Source: Ruminococcus sp. YRD2003
GTDB lineage: Bacteria > Bacillota > Clostridia > Oscillospirales > Ruminococcaceae
Length of the DNA: 56,346 bases
NCBI GenBank assembly: GCA_900109435.1
Contig: FNZT01000017.1
Location: forward strand, 24,179 to 80,524
Direction: 5' to 3'
Part shown: piece after piece, positions 17,155 to 25,931 of the stretch
Layout of the letters: each line of letters begins with the position of its first letter
How positions within the stretch are numbered: the first letter of the stretch is position 1
Position numbers and translations under genes: made by a program
The notes under the pieces: model-generated
What the model saw: only the letters and a program-made list of their open reading frames with translations
The model's database searches: none
What the model was told of the DNA's origin: nothing

Positions 17155-17697
17155 TCATTCAAACCATTTGATGTGGTTTTTCGGTCCGACGTAGCTTGTT
17201 TTACCGTCGAATGCCATTACGATATAGATAATGGGTCCGAAGAATATCGAAAGCACGCACCATACCGTTTCCTTGCCGTAGGACTCGGTGAAGATGTAGC
17301 GGAAATATCCTGTCAGCACTGCCATTCCGATGCTCAGCACCATACTTAAAAGTGAAAGCGGGAGCGAGATAATGCTGAGTATCGCAAGAGAGCCGTCACC
17401 CGAGGTAGCGATGGCGTTGATGGTGTTTGCTACGCCCATGCATAATGAGTAGGCTGCCGATGTGCATAGTGACGCTATACCGAGCTTGTAATTGCCCGTA
17501 GCTATCTTTGACATTATTATGGTGTTGTATATCGGGATTATCGCCTTCCAGCCGTCCTCGCCCGCCTTCTCGAAGAGCTTCCACATCGAGACGAAATTGA
17601 TGACCAGCATCACCAGCGCAACGAGAAAAGCTATTCCGATAAGGATAATAAAGAATATTCCTAGTCCTGCTAAAGCCATTCCTTCATTTGTACTCAT
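17155..17697 (-). CDS. DUF5684-like membrane protein, paralogue 1
   Basis: 180 residues with four or five hydrophobic segments. The FVSMWKLFEKAGEDGWKAI followed by IPIYN and MSKIATG are the marks of the DUF5684-type membrane family; these often sit with signal-peptidase genes. Function unknown. It is a clear paralogue of the protein encoded at 18109-18645. GGAGG ribosome site. The DNA just upstream (17721-17750) is a remnant of the cysS 3' end, showing that the two paralogues arose by tandem duplication together with the end of cysS. Confidence 0.8.
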   Translation of the reverse strand: MSTNEGMALAGLGIFFIILIGIAFLVALVMLVINFVSMWKLFEKAGEDGWKAIIPIYNTIIMSKIATGNYKLGIASLCTSAAYSLCMGVANTINAIATSGDGSLAILSIISLPLSLLSMVLSIGMAVLTGYFRYIFTESYGKETVWCVLSIFFGPIIYIVMAFDGKTSYVGPKNHIKWFE

Positions 17698-17720
17698 AGT
17701 TAATTACCTCCGTTTATACA

Positions 17721-18081
17721 TTATTTTTTGGTTATCTGTGTACCCTCGCGGCGGGGAGCCCCCCGCGGGCGGTTCGCGTGGTCACTCGTAAACTCGTTCA
17801 CATATATGAGCGACAAGTATATTCCCGCGATTGTTACTCGCCGAAAGCAGAGCCCTTGCCTTAAAGCTTGTTAATTTGTGTACCATCGCGGCGGGGAGCC
17901 CCCGCGGGCGGTTCGCGTGGTCACTCGTAAACTCGTTCACATATATGAGCGACAAGTATATTCCCGCGATTGTTACTTGCCGAAAGCATAGCCCTTGGTT
18001 TAAAGCTTGTTAATTTGTGTACCCTCACGAGTCTCCTTTATCTCATAGCCGAGAGCCGCTATCTTGTCGCGGAGCTCGTCT
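17721..18081. repeat. Duplicated cysS 3'-end remnant interrupted by a 140-bp tandem repeat
   Basis: 18017-18081 matches the real cysS 3' end (18680-18744) with 2 mismatches in 65 bp. 17721-17748 matches its very end (about 18663-18690) more loosely. Between the two parts are two direct repeats, 17738-17877 and 17878-18016, about 97% alike, each starting GTGTACC. The simplest reading is one duplicated cysS tail split by an inserted unit that then doubled. No gene in the 17698-18108 gap. Confidence 0.85.
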
Positions 18082-18108
18082 TAAGTAGCAAATGTTTATA
18101 ATTGAATT

Positions 18109-18645
18109 TCAGTTTGGACCTACGTACTCCGTTTTTTTGCTGAAGCCTATTATGATGAATATGAACGGAGCGAAAAAAATTGCGAGTCTGCAAAGATACG
18201 GCTCCTTGCCGTATGATTTGACGAAGGAGTATGAAAGAACACCAAATAGGATCAAAGCTATCAACAAACCCATCATTCCTGTCTGAACGAACATCATTAA
18301 GACAGTGCTCACCACAAACGTAAACGTTGGGGAGTCAACAAGCATTTCGATTGGACTGATTATTAATAATAATATCTGCGGCAGCAGGTATAGACCGATT
18401 AAGACGGAAATTAAGACAGCCATAGTGCTTTTTCCTGTTGCGATCTTTGACATCTGGAATACATTGTATACGGGAATGAAAGCCGACCAGCCGGGGCGGT
18501 CAGCCTTTTTGAACAGTATACGCAGGGCAAACAGGCTTATCAGTCCGGCTACCTCATAAATCAGCCCTATTGCCACAAACAGAGTTAAGGAATAACCGAT
18601 CAGTTTGAAAAGCGGGTTAGTCTGTTCATCGAGAGCAAGCAGCAT
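18109..18645 (-). CDS. DUF5684-like membrane protein, paralogue 2
   Basis: 178 residues, multi-pass. Shares with paralogue 1 the RILFKKADRPGWSAFIPVYN and MSKIATGKS motifs, the SFVKSYGKEPYLCRLAIFF segment and the C-terminal KTEYVGPN. It starts 17 nt after the cysS stop codon, so it is probably co-transcribed with cysS under the Cys T-box. Ribosome site is GGATGGGG. No function can be assigned. Confidence 0.8.
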   Translation of the reverse strand: MLLALDEQTNPLFKLIGYSLTLFVAIGLIYEVAGLISLFALRILFKKADRPGWSAFIPVYNVFQMSKIATGKSTMAVLISVLIGLYLLPQILLLIISPIEMLVDSPTFTFVVSTVLMMFVQTGMMGLLIALILFGVLSYSFVKSYGKEPYLCRLAIFFAPFIFIIIGFSKKTEYVGPN

Positions 18646-18662
18646 ATAGTCCCCATCCTTTG

Positions 18663-20081
18663 CTATTTCTTGGCTATCTGTGTACCCTCACGAGTCTCCT
18701 TTATCTCATAGCCGAGAGCTGCTATCCTGTCGCGGAGCTCGTCTGCGAGCGCGAAGTTCTTCTCCTTGCGGGCTGCCTTGCGCTGCTCGACTAACTCCAT
18801 AACGTCACTCGGGACGTCGAGGACGCCGTCCCCTACAGAGTTCGCCTTAGCTTCCGCCTTCTTGATGAGGTCGAGCCCGAGCACCTTGTCGAACTCGCTG
18901 ATGAGAGCGAGCTTTGTCGCGTTGTTTGCAGCAGATTTCAGCACATCGTAGAGCACGGTTATACCCATAGCGGTGTTGAGGTCGTTGCCGAGAGCGTCGT
19001 TGAAGCTCTGCATGAGGCGGTCGGACTCAGCCTTGTCGATGTCGCCCGACTTGTCAGCAGTGAGCGGAGCTATCTTCGCGATGAGCTTGTCAAATGTGAC
19101 CTTCGCGTTGTCGAGGTTCTCCCACGAGAACACGAGAGACTTGCGGTAGTGCGACTGTAAGCAGAAGAAGCGGTAAACGAGCGGGTCGTAGCCCTTCTCC
19201 TCAAGGAGAGACACCGTGAGGAACTCGCCGCTCGATTTGCTCATCTTGCCGCTGTTTGTATTGAGGTGGTGAACGTGGAACCAGTAATTGCACCACTTAT
19301 GCCCGAGGTATGCCTCGGACTGCGCTATCTCGTTGGTGTGGTGCGGGAAGGCGTTGTCTATGCCTCCGCAGTGGATATCAAGGTATTCGCCGAGGTTCTT
19401 CATGCTTATGCACGAGCACTCGATATGCCAGCCAGGATAGCCCACGCCCCACGGAGACTCCCATTTCAGCTCCTGGTCGTCGAACTTTGACTTGGTGAAC
19501 CACAGTACGAAATCGGCTTTGCTGCGCTTGTTCTCGTCCTCCTCGACGCCCTCGCGGACGCCTACTGCGAGGTCCTCCTCCTTGAAGTCATTGAACACGT
19601 AGTATTTTTCGAGCTTTGAGGTGTCGAAGTAGATGTTGCCGCCTGCCTCGTAAGCGTAGCCTTTGTCCATAAGGGCAGAGATAACGCGGATAAACTCGTC
19701 GATATACGTGGTCGCGGGTACGACCGCATCGGGTGTCTTGATGTTTAGCTTGGCGCAGTCTGCGAAGAATGCGTCGGTGTAGAACTTGGCTATCTCCATG
19801 ACGGTCTTGTGCTCGCGCTTGGCGCCCTTGAGCATCTTGTCGTCGCCCGTATCGCCGTCGCTTGTGAGATGTCCGACATCGGTGATATTCATCACGCGCT
19901 TGACATCAAGCCCCGTGAAACGCAGGTATTTCTCGAGGATATCCTCCATGATGTAGCTTCTGAGGTTGCCGATGTGCGCATAGTGGTACACGGTCGGGCC
20001 GCAGGTGTACATCGAGACCTTTCCCGCCTCACGCGGTACGAACTCCTCTTTTTTGTGTGAGAGAGAATTATACAGCTGCAT
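18663..20081 (-). CDS. cysS: Cysteinyl-tRNA synthetase
   Basis: 472 residues from ATG 20081 (AAGGAGG upstream; the open frame extends further but through the T-box region). Zn-dependent class I enzyme: CGPTVYHYAHIGN (HIGH motif, about 28-40), WHIECS near 236, and KMSKSSG (KMSKS) near 270. Charges tRNA-Cys in the cytosol. A 28 bp intergenic-type repeat (18811-18838) is translated in frame as SVGDGVLDVPS in the linker before the C-terminal helical domain. Expression should rise when tRNA-Cys is uncharged, through the T-box leader. Confidence 0.96.
   Translation of the reverse strand: MQLYNSLSHKKEEFVPREAGKVSMYTCGPTVYHYAHIGNLRSYIMEDILEKYLRFTGLDVKRVMNITDVGHLTSDGDTGDDKMLKGAKREHKTVMEIAKFYTDAFFADCAKLNIKTPDAVVPATTYIDEFIRVISALMDKGYAYEAGGNIYFDTSKLEKYYVFNDFKEEDLAVGVREGVEEDENKRSKADFVLWFTKSKFDDQELKWESPWGVGYPGWHIECSCISMKNLGEYLDIHCGGIDNAFPHHTNEIAQSEAYLGHKWCNYWFHVHHLNTNSGKMSKSSGEFLTVSLLEEKGYDPLVYRFFCLQSHYRKSLVFSWENLDNAKVTFDKLIAKIAPLTADKSGDIDKAESDRLMQSFNDALGNDLNTAMGITVLYDVLKSAANNATKLALISEFDKVLGLDLIKKAEAKANSVGDGVLDVPSDVMELVEQRKAARKEKNFALADELRDRIAALGYEIKETREGTQIAKK
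18811..18838. repeat. Dispersed palindrome embedded in frame in cysS
   Basis: Identical to the intergenic copies at 8130-8157 and 32647-32674 over 28 bp, and to 27835-27860 over 26 bp. Here it contributes about nine codons to cysS without breaking the frame, in the low-constraint linker between the DALR-type helical region and the C-terminal domain. Confidence 0.9.
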
Positions 20082-20204
20082 ATTATTCCTCCTTGCAGGT
20101 TTTTGCGAATGATCGTGTTTGGTGCGGACCCCGCCGATGCCGTGAAAAGGGAAACTCAACTTTGTGTATGCGGTTTTTTCTCATGCGGTCATCGTAAAAT
20201 ATGC

Positions 20205-20420
20205 AAAAAACCTCCTGTGAAGACACAGGAGGCGTATTTACGCGGTTCCACTCCGTTTTTTACTCTGAGCCCTTAACGCGGGAGTTCGTCGGCGGATACT
20301 TTGGTTTCCCCGCCGAAGCTGACAGCCGCACTTCACCTTTTTCGTCTGCGGACTCGCACCGACCGTCCGCTCTCTGAAAGACCGCGAAAAAGCTACTCTG
20401 ACTGCTACGCCTTTGATAAA
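20205..20420 (-). promoter_or_regulatory. T-box leader, tRNA-Cys responsive, controlling cysS
   Basis: Minus strand order: Stem I with AGAGAG and distal-loop GGTCGGTGCGAG, a specifier TGC (20328-20330) after GAAG, the T-box core GAGTGGAACCGCG around 20240-20253, then a terminator (stem 20224-20232 with 20211-20219, T-run 20205-20210). UGC is a Cys codon, in agreement with the downstream gene. Confidence 0.93.
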
Positions 20421-20423
20421 ACT

Positions 20424-20453
20424 ATTATATACTAAGTGACATTGATTTGTCAA
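20424..20453 (-). promoter_or_regulatory. Sigma-A promoter for the cysS T-box transcript
   Basis: Minus strand TTGACA (20448-20453), 18 nt, TATAAT (20424-20429). Confidence 0.85.
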
Positions 20454-20512
20454 TACCCTGACAGACTTGATATTTCGGTATTTATTGATAAGGCAGCAGA
20501 TAACGGTGAATG

Positions 20513-21090
20513 GTGCGCCGAGGCGAGGATGTATGGGGCGGTCGGCAGGCATTGCTTTGCTCGCCTGCCTGCTTCTCAAGGGGGACGTCGTCCCCTCGGT
20601 GAGGGTGATTCCCGCTTTGCGGGGGGATTTATTGTAAAGTATCGGTAGATGTTCCGTCGGCTGCGCCGAGGCGAGGGTGTACGGGGCGGTCGGCAGGCTT
20701 TGCTTTGCTCGCCTGCCTGCTTCTCAGGGAGGGACACTGTCTCCCTCGGTGAGGGTGATTCCCGCTTTGCGGGGGGATATTTTGTATAGTATCGGTAAGT
20801 GTTCCGTCGGCTGCGCCGAGGCGAGGGTGTACGGGGCGGTCGGCAGGCTTTGCTTTGCTCGCCTGCCTGCTTCTCAGGGAGGGACGCTGTCTCCCTCTGT
20901 GAGGGTGATTCCCGCTTTGCGGGGGATTTATTGTATAGTATCGGTAAGTGTTCCGTCGGCTGCGCCGAGGCGAAGATGTACGGAGCGGTCGGCAGGCATT
21001 GCTTTGCTCGCCTGCCTGCTGCTCAGGGGGACGCTGTCCCCCTCGGGTCACCCCCTGCCGGGGTGAGAACCTCACCCCGGACCCCCGCGG
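20513..21090. repeat. Tandem repeat, 149-150 bp unit, about four copies
   Basis: The marker GTTCCGTCGG recurs at 20651, 20801 and 20950, and a partial first copy begins near 20513. Each unit holds an inverted repeat GGCAGGC...GCCTGCC and a CCCGCTTTGCGGGG hairpin. Copies differ at a few positions. The unit is too long and lacks spacers for a CRISPR. The last copy runs into a different hairpin-rich end (21040-21110). No gene lies in 20454-21196. Confidence 0.9.
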
Positions 21091-21135
21091 ATTCCGCTTC
21101 GCGGTTTTTTTATTTATTGTTTCGCTAAATTGACA

Positions 21136-21183
21136 AAAAGCAGGCTGCCGTGCTCTGAACTACTGTTCATTTTCGGCAGCCTG
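21136..21183 (-). terminator. Rho-independent terminator of trpB
   Basis: Minus strand stem CAGGCTGCCG / CGGCAGCCTG (21174-21183 with 21141-21150), followed by CTTTTTG. It lies 13 nt after the trpB stop. Confidence 0.85.
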
Positions 21184-21196
21184 TGGACCCCTTGTT

Positions 21197-22570
21197 TTAT
21201 TTTATCTCGGGCAGTGAGGAGAGTGACTTTGCTATCTCTTCATCTGTGGGGATATAGTCGCTCATCTTGCCGTCATTGTATGCGCCGTATGCGTACATAT
21301 CAAAGTAGCCTGTGCCTGTGAGTCCGAAAAGTATCGTCTTTTCTTCGCCTGTCTCCTTGCACCTGAGCGCCTCGTCGATCGCTACGCGGATAGCATGGCT
21401 GCTCTCGGGAGCAGGCAGGATGCCCTCGACTCTTGCGAACTTCTCGGCTGCCTCGAATACCGAGGTCTGCTCGACCGAGCGCGCCTCGATGAGTCCCTGG
21501 TCGTAGAGCTCGGAGAGTATGGAGCTCATGCCGTGGTAGCGGAGTCCGCCTGCGTGGTTCGGTGACGGCATGAAGCCGCTTCCGAGTGTGTACATCTTGG
21601 CGAGCGGGCACACTTTGCCTGTGTCGCAGAAGTCATATGCGTACTTGCCGCGTGTAAGGCTCGGGCATGATGCGGGCTCGACTGCGATTACCTGATAATT
21701 GGCTTCGCCGCGGAGCATCTCGCCGATGAACGGGGAAACAAGTCCGCCGAGATTTGAGCCGCCGCCTGCACAGCCGATTATCATATCGGGCTTGATGCCG
21801 TATTTGTCCATTGCTATCTTGCTCTCAAGTCCTATCACCGTCTGGTGGATGAGTACCTGTGAGAGTACGCTTCCCAGTACGTAGCGGTAGCCTTCCTGCG
21901 AAGTGGCTGCCTCAACTGCTTCGGATATGGCGCAGCCGAGGCTCCCGTTCGTGTCGGGGAACTCGGCAAGTATCTTCCTGCCGACCTCTGTCGTATTCGA
22001 GGGAGAGGGGGTGACGCTCGCTCCGTAGGTGCGCATTACCTCGCGGCGGAAGGGCTTCTGCTCGTAGCTGACCTTTACCATGTAGACCTGACAGTCAAGT
22101 CCAAAGTATGAGCACGCCATTGACAGCGCTGTGCCCCACTGACCTGCGCCTGTTTCGGTTGTGACGCCTTTCAGTCCCTGCTGCTTTGCGTAGTATGCCT
22201 GCGCTATGGCTGAGTTGAGCTTGTGGCTGCCTGAGGTGTTGTTGCCCTCGAACTTGTAGTATATCTTTGCAGGGGTGCCGAGCGCCTTTTCGAGACAGTA
22301 TGCTCTTACAAGCGGCGACGGACGGTACATCTTGTAGAAGGACAGTATCTCCTCGGGAATGTCGATATAGGCGTTTGTCTCGTCAAGCTCCTGCTTTACG
22401 AGCTCCTTGCAGAATACGTGCTCAAGCTCCTCGGCTGTGACGGGCTTGCCTGTACCCGGATTGAGGAGCGGTGCGGGCTTCTTCTTCATGTCCGCGCGCA
22501 CGTTATACCACTGCTTCGGCAGCTCGCTTTCCTCCAGATAGATCTTGTAGGGTATTTTTTCGTTTGACAT
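21197..22570 (-). CDS. trpB: Tryptophan synthase beta chain, TrpB2 type
   Basis: 457 residues from ATG 22570 with AAAGGAG upstream. PLP lysine K117 in GNNTSGSHKLNSA, the phosphate loop CAGGGSNLGG near residue 265, and about 60 extra residues relative to TrpB1 mark the TrpB2 group. TrpB2 enzymes make tryptophan from indole and serine and are often encoded apart from trpA, as here. The gene stands alone between a Trp T-box leader and a terminator, with no trp operon in the window, so it likely salvages indole (inference). Confidence 0.94.
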   Translation of the reverse strand: MSNEKIPYKIYLEESELPKQWYNVRADMKKKPAPLLNPGTGKPVTAEELEHVFCKELVKQELDETNAYIDIPEEILSFYKMYRPSPLVRAYCLEKALGTPAKIYYKFEGNNTSGSHKLNSAIAQAYYAKQQGLKGVTTETGAGQWGTALSMACSYFGLDCQVYMVKVSYEQKPFRREVMRTYGASVTPSPSNTTEVGRKILAEFPDTNGSLGCAISEAVEAATSQEGYRYVLGSVLSQVLIHQTVIGLESKIAMDKYGIKPDMIIGCAGGGSNLGGLVSPFIGEMLRGEANYQVIAVEPASCPSLTRGKYAYDFCDTGKVCPLAKMYTLGSGFMPSPNHAGGLRYHGMSSILSELYDQGLIEARSVEQTSVFEAAEKFARVEGILPAPESSHAIRVAIDEALRCKETGEEKTILFGLTGTGYFDMYAYGAYNDGKMSDYIPTDEEIAKSLSSLPEIK

Positions 22571-22602
22571 AGCTTTTTTCTCCTTTTTGTCTTTTTTTCG
22601 GT

Positions 22603-22881
22603 ACAATAAAAACTCCTGCCCGACATTGTTGATGTCGAGGACAGGAGCTCGGATACATAGCTTCTGCGGTGCCACCCCGCTTGACGTGTGAAACGTCCGC
22701 TCATGTGTACTTGTGATACACGGGATTTGATAACGCAGTACCGCTGCGGCTCGCATACTCGGTCGCCCTTTCAGCTCGCCCTCGGAAGTCCATTCGCCGC
22801 AGCCGCACGTACCTGCTCACACCTACGCAGGCTCTCTGGGACGCTTGTGAAGCGGTTACTTACACTTCCTCACTGGTTTAT
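22603..22881 (-). promoter_or_regulatory. T-box leader, tRNA-Trp responsive, controlling trpB
   Basis: Minus strand: AGAGAG, distal-loop GTAGGTGTGAGC, specifier TGG (22790-22792) in GCGAATGGACT, T-box core GGGTGGCACCGCAG (22664-22677), then terminator stem CTCCTGTC...GGCAGGAG with T-run near 22605-22610. UGG is the only Trp codon, matching the gene. Confidence 0.95.
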
Positions 22882-22887
22882 GCTTGC

Positions 22888-22916
22888 ATTATAGCACATA
22901 TTTCTGCGTTTGTCAA
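22888..22916 (-). promoter_or_regulatory. Sigma-A promoter for the trpB T-box transcript
   Basis: Minus strand TTGACA (22911-22916), 17 nt, TATAAT (22888-22893); perfect consensus. Confidence 0.88.
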
Positions 22917-23056
22917 GGGGGGGAGCGGGCAGGGACGCGCAATGTGTGCGTGCTGACACGGCTTGTCCGCGGGATGCCGTGTTTATCCCCGAAGTCAGCG
23001 GACTGCCGCCGTATACTGCGTTTTTTCCCTGACCAAATATGTTTTTGGAGATGCCC

Positions 23057-23085
23057 TTGATTTTTACGGAGAAAAATGTTAAAAT
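23057..23085 (+). promoter_or_regulatory. Sigma-A promoter for the ilv-leu cluster
   Basis: TTGATT (23057-23062), 17 nt, TAAAAT (23080-23085), about 38 nt before ilvB. No T-box or peptide-leader attenuator is present between it and ilvB. Confidence 0.75.
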
Positions 23086-23123
23086 AGAAGAAGTATATCC
23101 CTATTCGGAAGGAAAACGATATT

Positions 23124-24779
23124 ATGAGGATCACCGGTGCAAAAATAGTGGTCGAGACACTCATCGAGCAGGGCTGCGAGACCGTTTTCGGTTTCCCCGG
23201 AGGTCAGGTCATTGACCTCTTCGATGAGCTCTATCTCAGCCGCGACAGGATCGAACATATTCTTACCGCCCACGAACAGGGCGCCGCTCACGCTGCGGAC
23301 GGTTTCGCACGCGCTACGGGCAAGGTCGGCGTCTGTATCGCGACCTCGGGTCCCGGGGCTACGAACCTCGTTACGGGTATCGCGACCGCTTACCTCGACT
23401 CTGTGCCATTGGTCGCTATCACGGGCAATGTGCCTTGCAGTCTCATCGGACGCGACAGCTTTCAGGAGGTCGATATCCTCGGCGTGACTATGCCCGTGAC
23501 AAAACATAATTTCATAGTCAAGGACATTCGCGAGCTCGCGGATACGCTCCGCTCCGCTTTCAAGATAGCCAAGTCAGGCAGACCAGGTCCTGTGCTCGTG
23601 GATATCCCAAAGGACGTACAGACGGCTGAATGGGACTTCGAGCCGCGTCCCGACCCCGTTCGCCCTTATCCGCTCAGTTTCGCCTCGGAGAATAAGCTGC
23701 GCAGAGCAGCAGAACTGATAAACAGCGCTCAGAAGCCCTTCATCTACTTCGGCGGCGGTATCATTTCGGGCAAGGCTTCAAAGGAGCTGCTCGCGCTCGC
23801 TGACAAGACAGATGCGCCGCTCGGCTGCTCGCTCATGGGGCTTTCTGCCGTGCCGTGCGACTGTCCGCGTTTTCTCGGGATGAACGGCATACACGGTCAC
23901 TATGCCTCCTTTGCCGCTCAGAGCGAGGCTGACCTCGTAATCGCTCTCGGTGTGCGGTTCTCGGACAGAGCTGCTTTCGGGGACGGGCATATCCCGCGTA
24001 TCATACACATCGACATCGACAATGCCGAGCTCGACAAGAACGTCGCTGCCGACCTCGCCATAGAGGGCGACATCAAGGACGCTCTCTACAGGCTGCTGCC
24101 CATTATCGCCGAGCGAAAGCTCCCCGAGTGGAGCGCGCGCATTGAGGAGCTCCGTGCGGAGGAGCGCCGCAGATATGACCTCGCGGACAGGAAGCACGGA
24201 CACATCGGGGGCAAGCTTTCGCCGCATGACATTATCGGCACGGTCAGCGGCATTGCTCCCGAAGACTGCATTATCGTCACCGACGTCGGACAGCATCAGA
24301 TGTGGACCGCTCAGATGTATCCGCTCCGCAAGCCGAGGACTTTCCTCACGAGCGGCGGTCTCGGTACGATGGGCTACGGCATGGGTGCCGCTATCGGCGC
24401 TTCCGCTGCGACGGGCAGACGCACCGTCCTCTTTACGGGGGACGGCAGCTTCGGCATGGACCTCAATGAGCTCGCGACTGCTGTCGCGCAGGGGACTCCG
24501 CTGACCGTAGTTGTCTTCAATAACGGTGTGCTCGGCATGGTGCGCCAGCTACAGGCACGCTTCTACGACAAGCACTACTCCGCGACTACACTCGGAAGAC
24601 AGACCGACTTCGTCAAGGTCGCCGAGGCTTTCGGCGCGGGAAGCGGCAGGGCTGCATCTGCCGATGAGCTCAAAAAGCTCGCGGAGGAGGCTTTCGCTTA
24701 CGACGGCACTTTCGTCATCGACTGCGCCGTGGACTGCGATGAAGCGGTCTCTTCTCCGCTGTGGAACGACTTTGATTGA
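23124..24779 (+). CDS. ilvB: Acetolactate synthase large subunit
   Basis: 551 residues. ThDP-enzyme layout: N-terminal PYR domain with GFPGGQVIDLFDEL and the catalytic Glu in AHEQGAAHAADG (about 50-61), SGPGATNLVTGIATA, a central FAD-binding domain, and the C-terminal ThDP motif GDGSFGMDLNELATA near residue 441. It condenses two pyruvates (or pyruvate plus 2-ketobutyrate) in the first committed step of valine, leucine and isoleucine synthesis. Ribosome site AAGGAAAAC. First gene of the long operon; ilvN follows after 9 nt. Confidence 0.96.
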   Translation: MRITGAKIVVETLIEQGCETVFGFPGGQVIDLFDELYLSRDRIEHILTAHEQGAAHAADGFARATGKVGVCIATSGPGATNLVTGIATAYLDSVPLVAITGNVPCSLIGRDSFQEVDILGVTMPVTKHNFIVKDIRELADTLRSAFKIAKSGRPGPVLVDIPKDVQTAEWDFEPRPDPVRPYPLSFASENKLRRAAELINSAQKPFIYFGGGIISGKASKELLALADKTDAPLGCSLMGLSAVPCDCPRFLGMNGIHGHYASFAAQSEADLVIALGVRFSDRAAFGDGHIPRIIHIDIDNAELDKNVAADLAIEGDIKDALYRLLPIIAERKLPEWSARIEELRAEERRRYDLADRKHGHIGGKLSPHDIIGTVSGIAPEDCIIVTDVGQHQMWTAQMYPLRKPRTFLTSGGLGTMGYGMGAAIGASAATGRRTVLFTGDGSFGMDLNELATAVAQGTPLTVVVFNNGVLGMVRQLQARFYDKHYSATTLGRQTDFVKVAEAFGAGSGRAASADELKKLAEEAFAYDGTFVIDCAVDCDEAVSSPLWNDFD

Positions 24780-24788
24780 GGTGAGTGC

Positions 24789-25301
24789 ATGGATTATAAT
24801 CAGTACGTTATAGGCGTTATCGTTTCAAACGTATCAGGCGTGCTTTCGCGCGTTTCGGGTATGTTCACGCGCCGCGGCTTCAATATCGACTGCCTTACCG
24901 TCGGCGAGACGGAGTCTGCGGGGTTTTCAAGGATAACTGTCGCTTTCCACGGCGATAACGACATTCGCGACAAGATACTCAAACAGCTCGAGAAGCTCCA
25001 TGACGTCAAGGAGGTCGAGGTGCTCGACCCGCATGATACCGTTATCCGCGAGCTGCTGCTCATAAAGATACGCAATTCGCCCGCTACAAGACAGGACATA
25101 ATGACTGCGGTCGAGATTTTCCGCTCGAAGATAGTGGACTACTCTCCCACTGCCCTCATATGCGAGCTGACGGGCGAAACATCCAAGATAGACGCGTTCA
25201 TCGAGCTGATGAAGCCCTACGGCATAATGGAGATGTGCCGCACGGGTATCGTCGCCATAGAACGCGGCGATAACTGCCTCAAGACCATGAAACAACTGTA
25301 G
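24789..25301 (+). CDS. ilvN: Acetolactate synthase small (regulatory) subunit
   Basis: 170 residues. N-terminal ACT domain (about 5-78: VIVSNVSGVLSRVSGMFTRRGFNI) and the C-terminal ALS_ss domain (RELLLIKI onward). It activates the IlvB subunit and mediates valine feedback inhibition. GAGGTGAG ribosome site inside the short gap after ilvB; coupled pair. Confidence 0.96.
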   Translation: MDYNQYVIGVIVSNVSGVLSRVSGMFTRRGFNIDCLTVGETESAGFSRITVAFHGDNDIRDKILKQLEKLHDVKEVEVLDPHDTVIRELLLIKIRNSPATRQDIMTAVEIFRSKIVDYSPTALICELTGETSKIDAFIELMKPYGIMEMCRTGIVAIERGDNCLKTMKQL

Positions 25302-25349
25302 GTCGCCTGACAGCTTTGTTCGGTGCTGCCTCTAAAGGAGTTGTATGAT

Positions 25350-25913
25350 ATGAAACTACTGCTAAGGTGCGCGGATTTGCAGGACGCTGCCGCTTTGCTC
25401 GATATCTACGCCTATTATGTCAAGTATACCGCGATATCCTTTGAGTACGACGTGCCCGACGAGGCGGAGTTTGCAGAGCGTATGAGGAAGATATCCGCAA
25501 AATATCCCTACATCGTCGCCGAGACCGAGGGCAGGGTAGTCGGCTTTGCTTACGCTGCGCCGTTCTCCGACCGCAGTGCCTATGACTGGTCGGCGGAGCT
25601 GACGGTCTATGCTCACAAGGACTATCAGAAATGCGGCATCGGCGGGCTGCTCTACTCCGAGCTCGAGAAAGCCCTCGGGAAAATGGGCGTGACCAATCTG
25701 TACGCGCGTATCGCCGTCCCCGAGACCGAGGATAAGTACCTCACCGACAACAGCCTCGGTTTCCATAAGCACCTCGGCTATTCCGTCGCGGGACGATTCC
25801 ATAAGTGCGGGTATAAGTTCTCGACTTGGTATGATATGGTGTATGTCGAAAAAATAATCGGCAGCCACTTCACTAAACAGGAGGATATCACTTACTTCTG
25901 TGATATCAAATAA
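25350..25913 (+). CDS. GNAT N-acetyltransferase, Pat/Bar-like
   Basis: 187 residues from ATG 25350 with AAAGGAG 10 nt upstream. The acetyl-CoA site is in YQKCGIGGLLYSELEKAL (about 92-109), and the fold runs from MKLLLRCADLQDAAALLDIYAYYV to LGYSVAGRFHKCGYKFSTWYDMVYVEK, typical of the phosphinothricin-acetyltransferase-like group. The normal substrate of such chromosomal copies is uncertain (methionine sulfoximine and related amino-acid analogues in studied cases). It lies between ilvN and leuC with gaps of 48 and 18 nt. Confidence 0.88.
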   Translation: MKLLLRCADLQDAAALLDIYAYYVKYTAISFEYDVPDEAEFAERMRKISAKYPYIVAETEGRVVGFAYAAPFSDRSAYDWSAELTVYAHKDYQKCGIGGLLYSELEKALGKMGVTNLYARIAVPETEDKYLTDNSLGFHKHLGYSVAGRFHKCGYKFSTWYDMVYVEKIIGSHFTKQEDITYFCDIK

Positions 25914-25931
25914 TCCGGAAAGCGTGATAAT

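Noticed and set aside
20513..21090. Possible CRISPR array
   Set aside because: The repeated unit is 149-150 bp with no variable spacers of 30-40 bp and no cas genes nearby.
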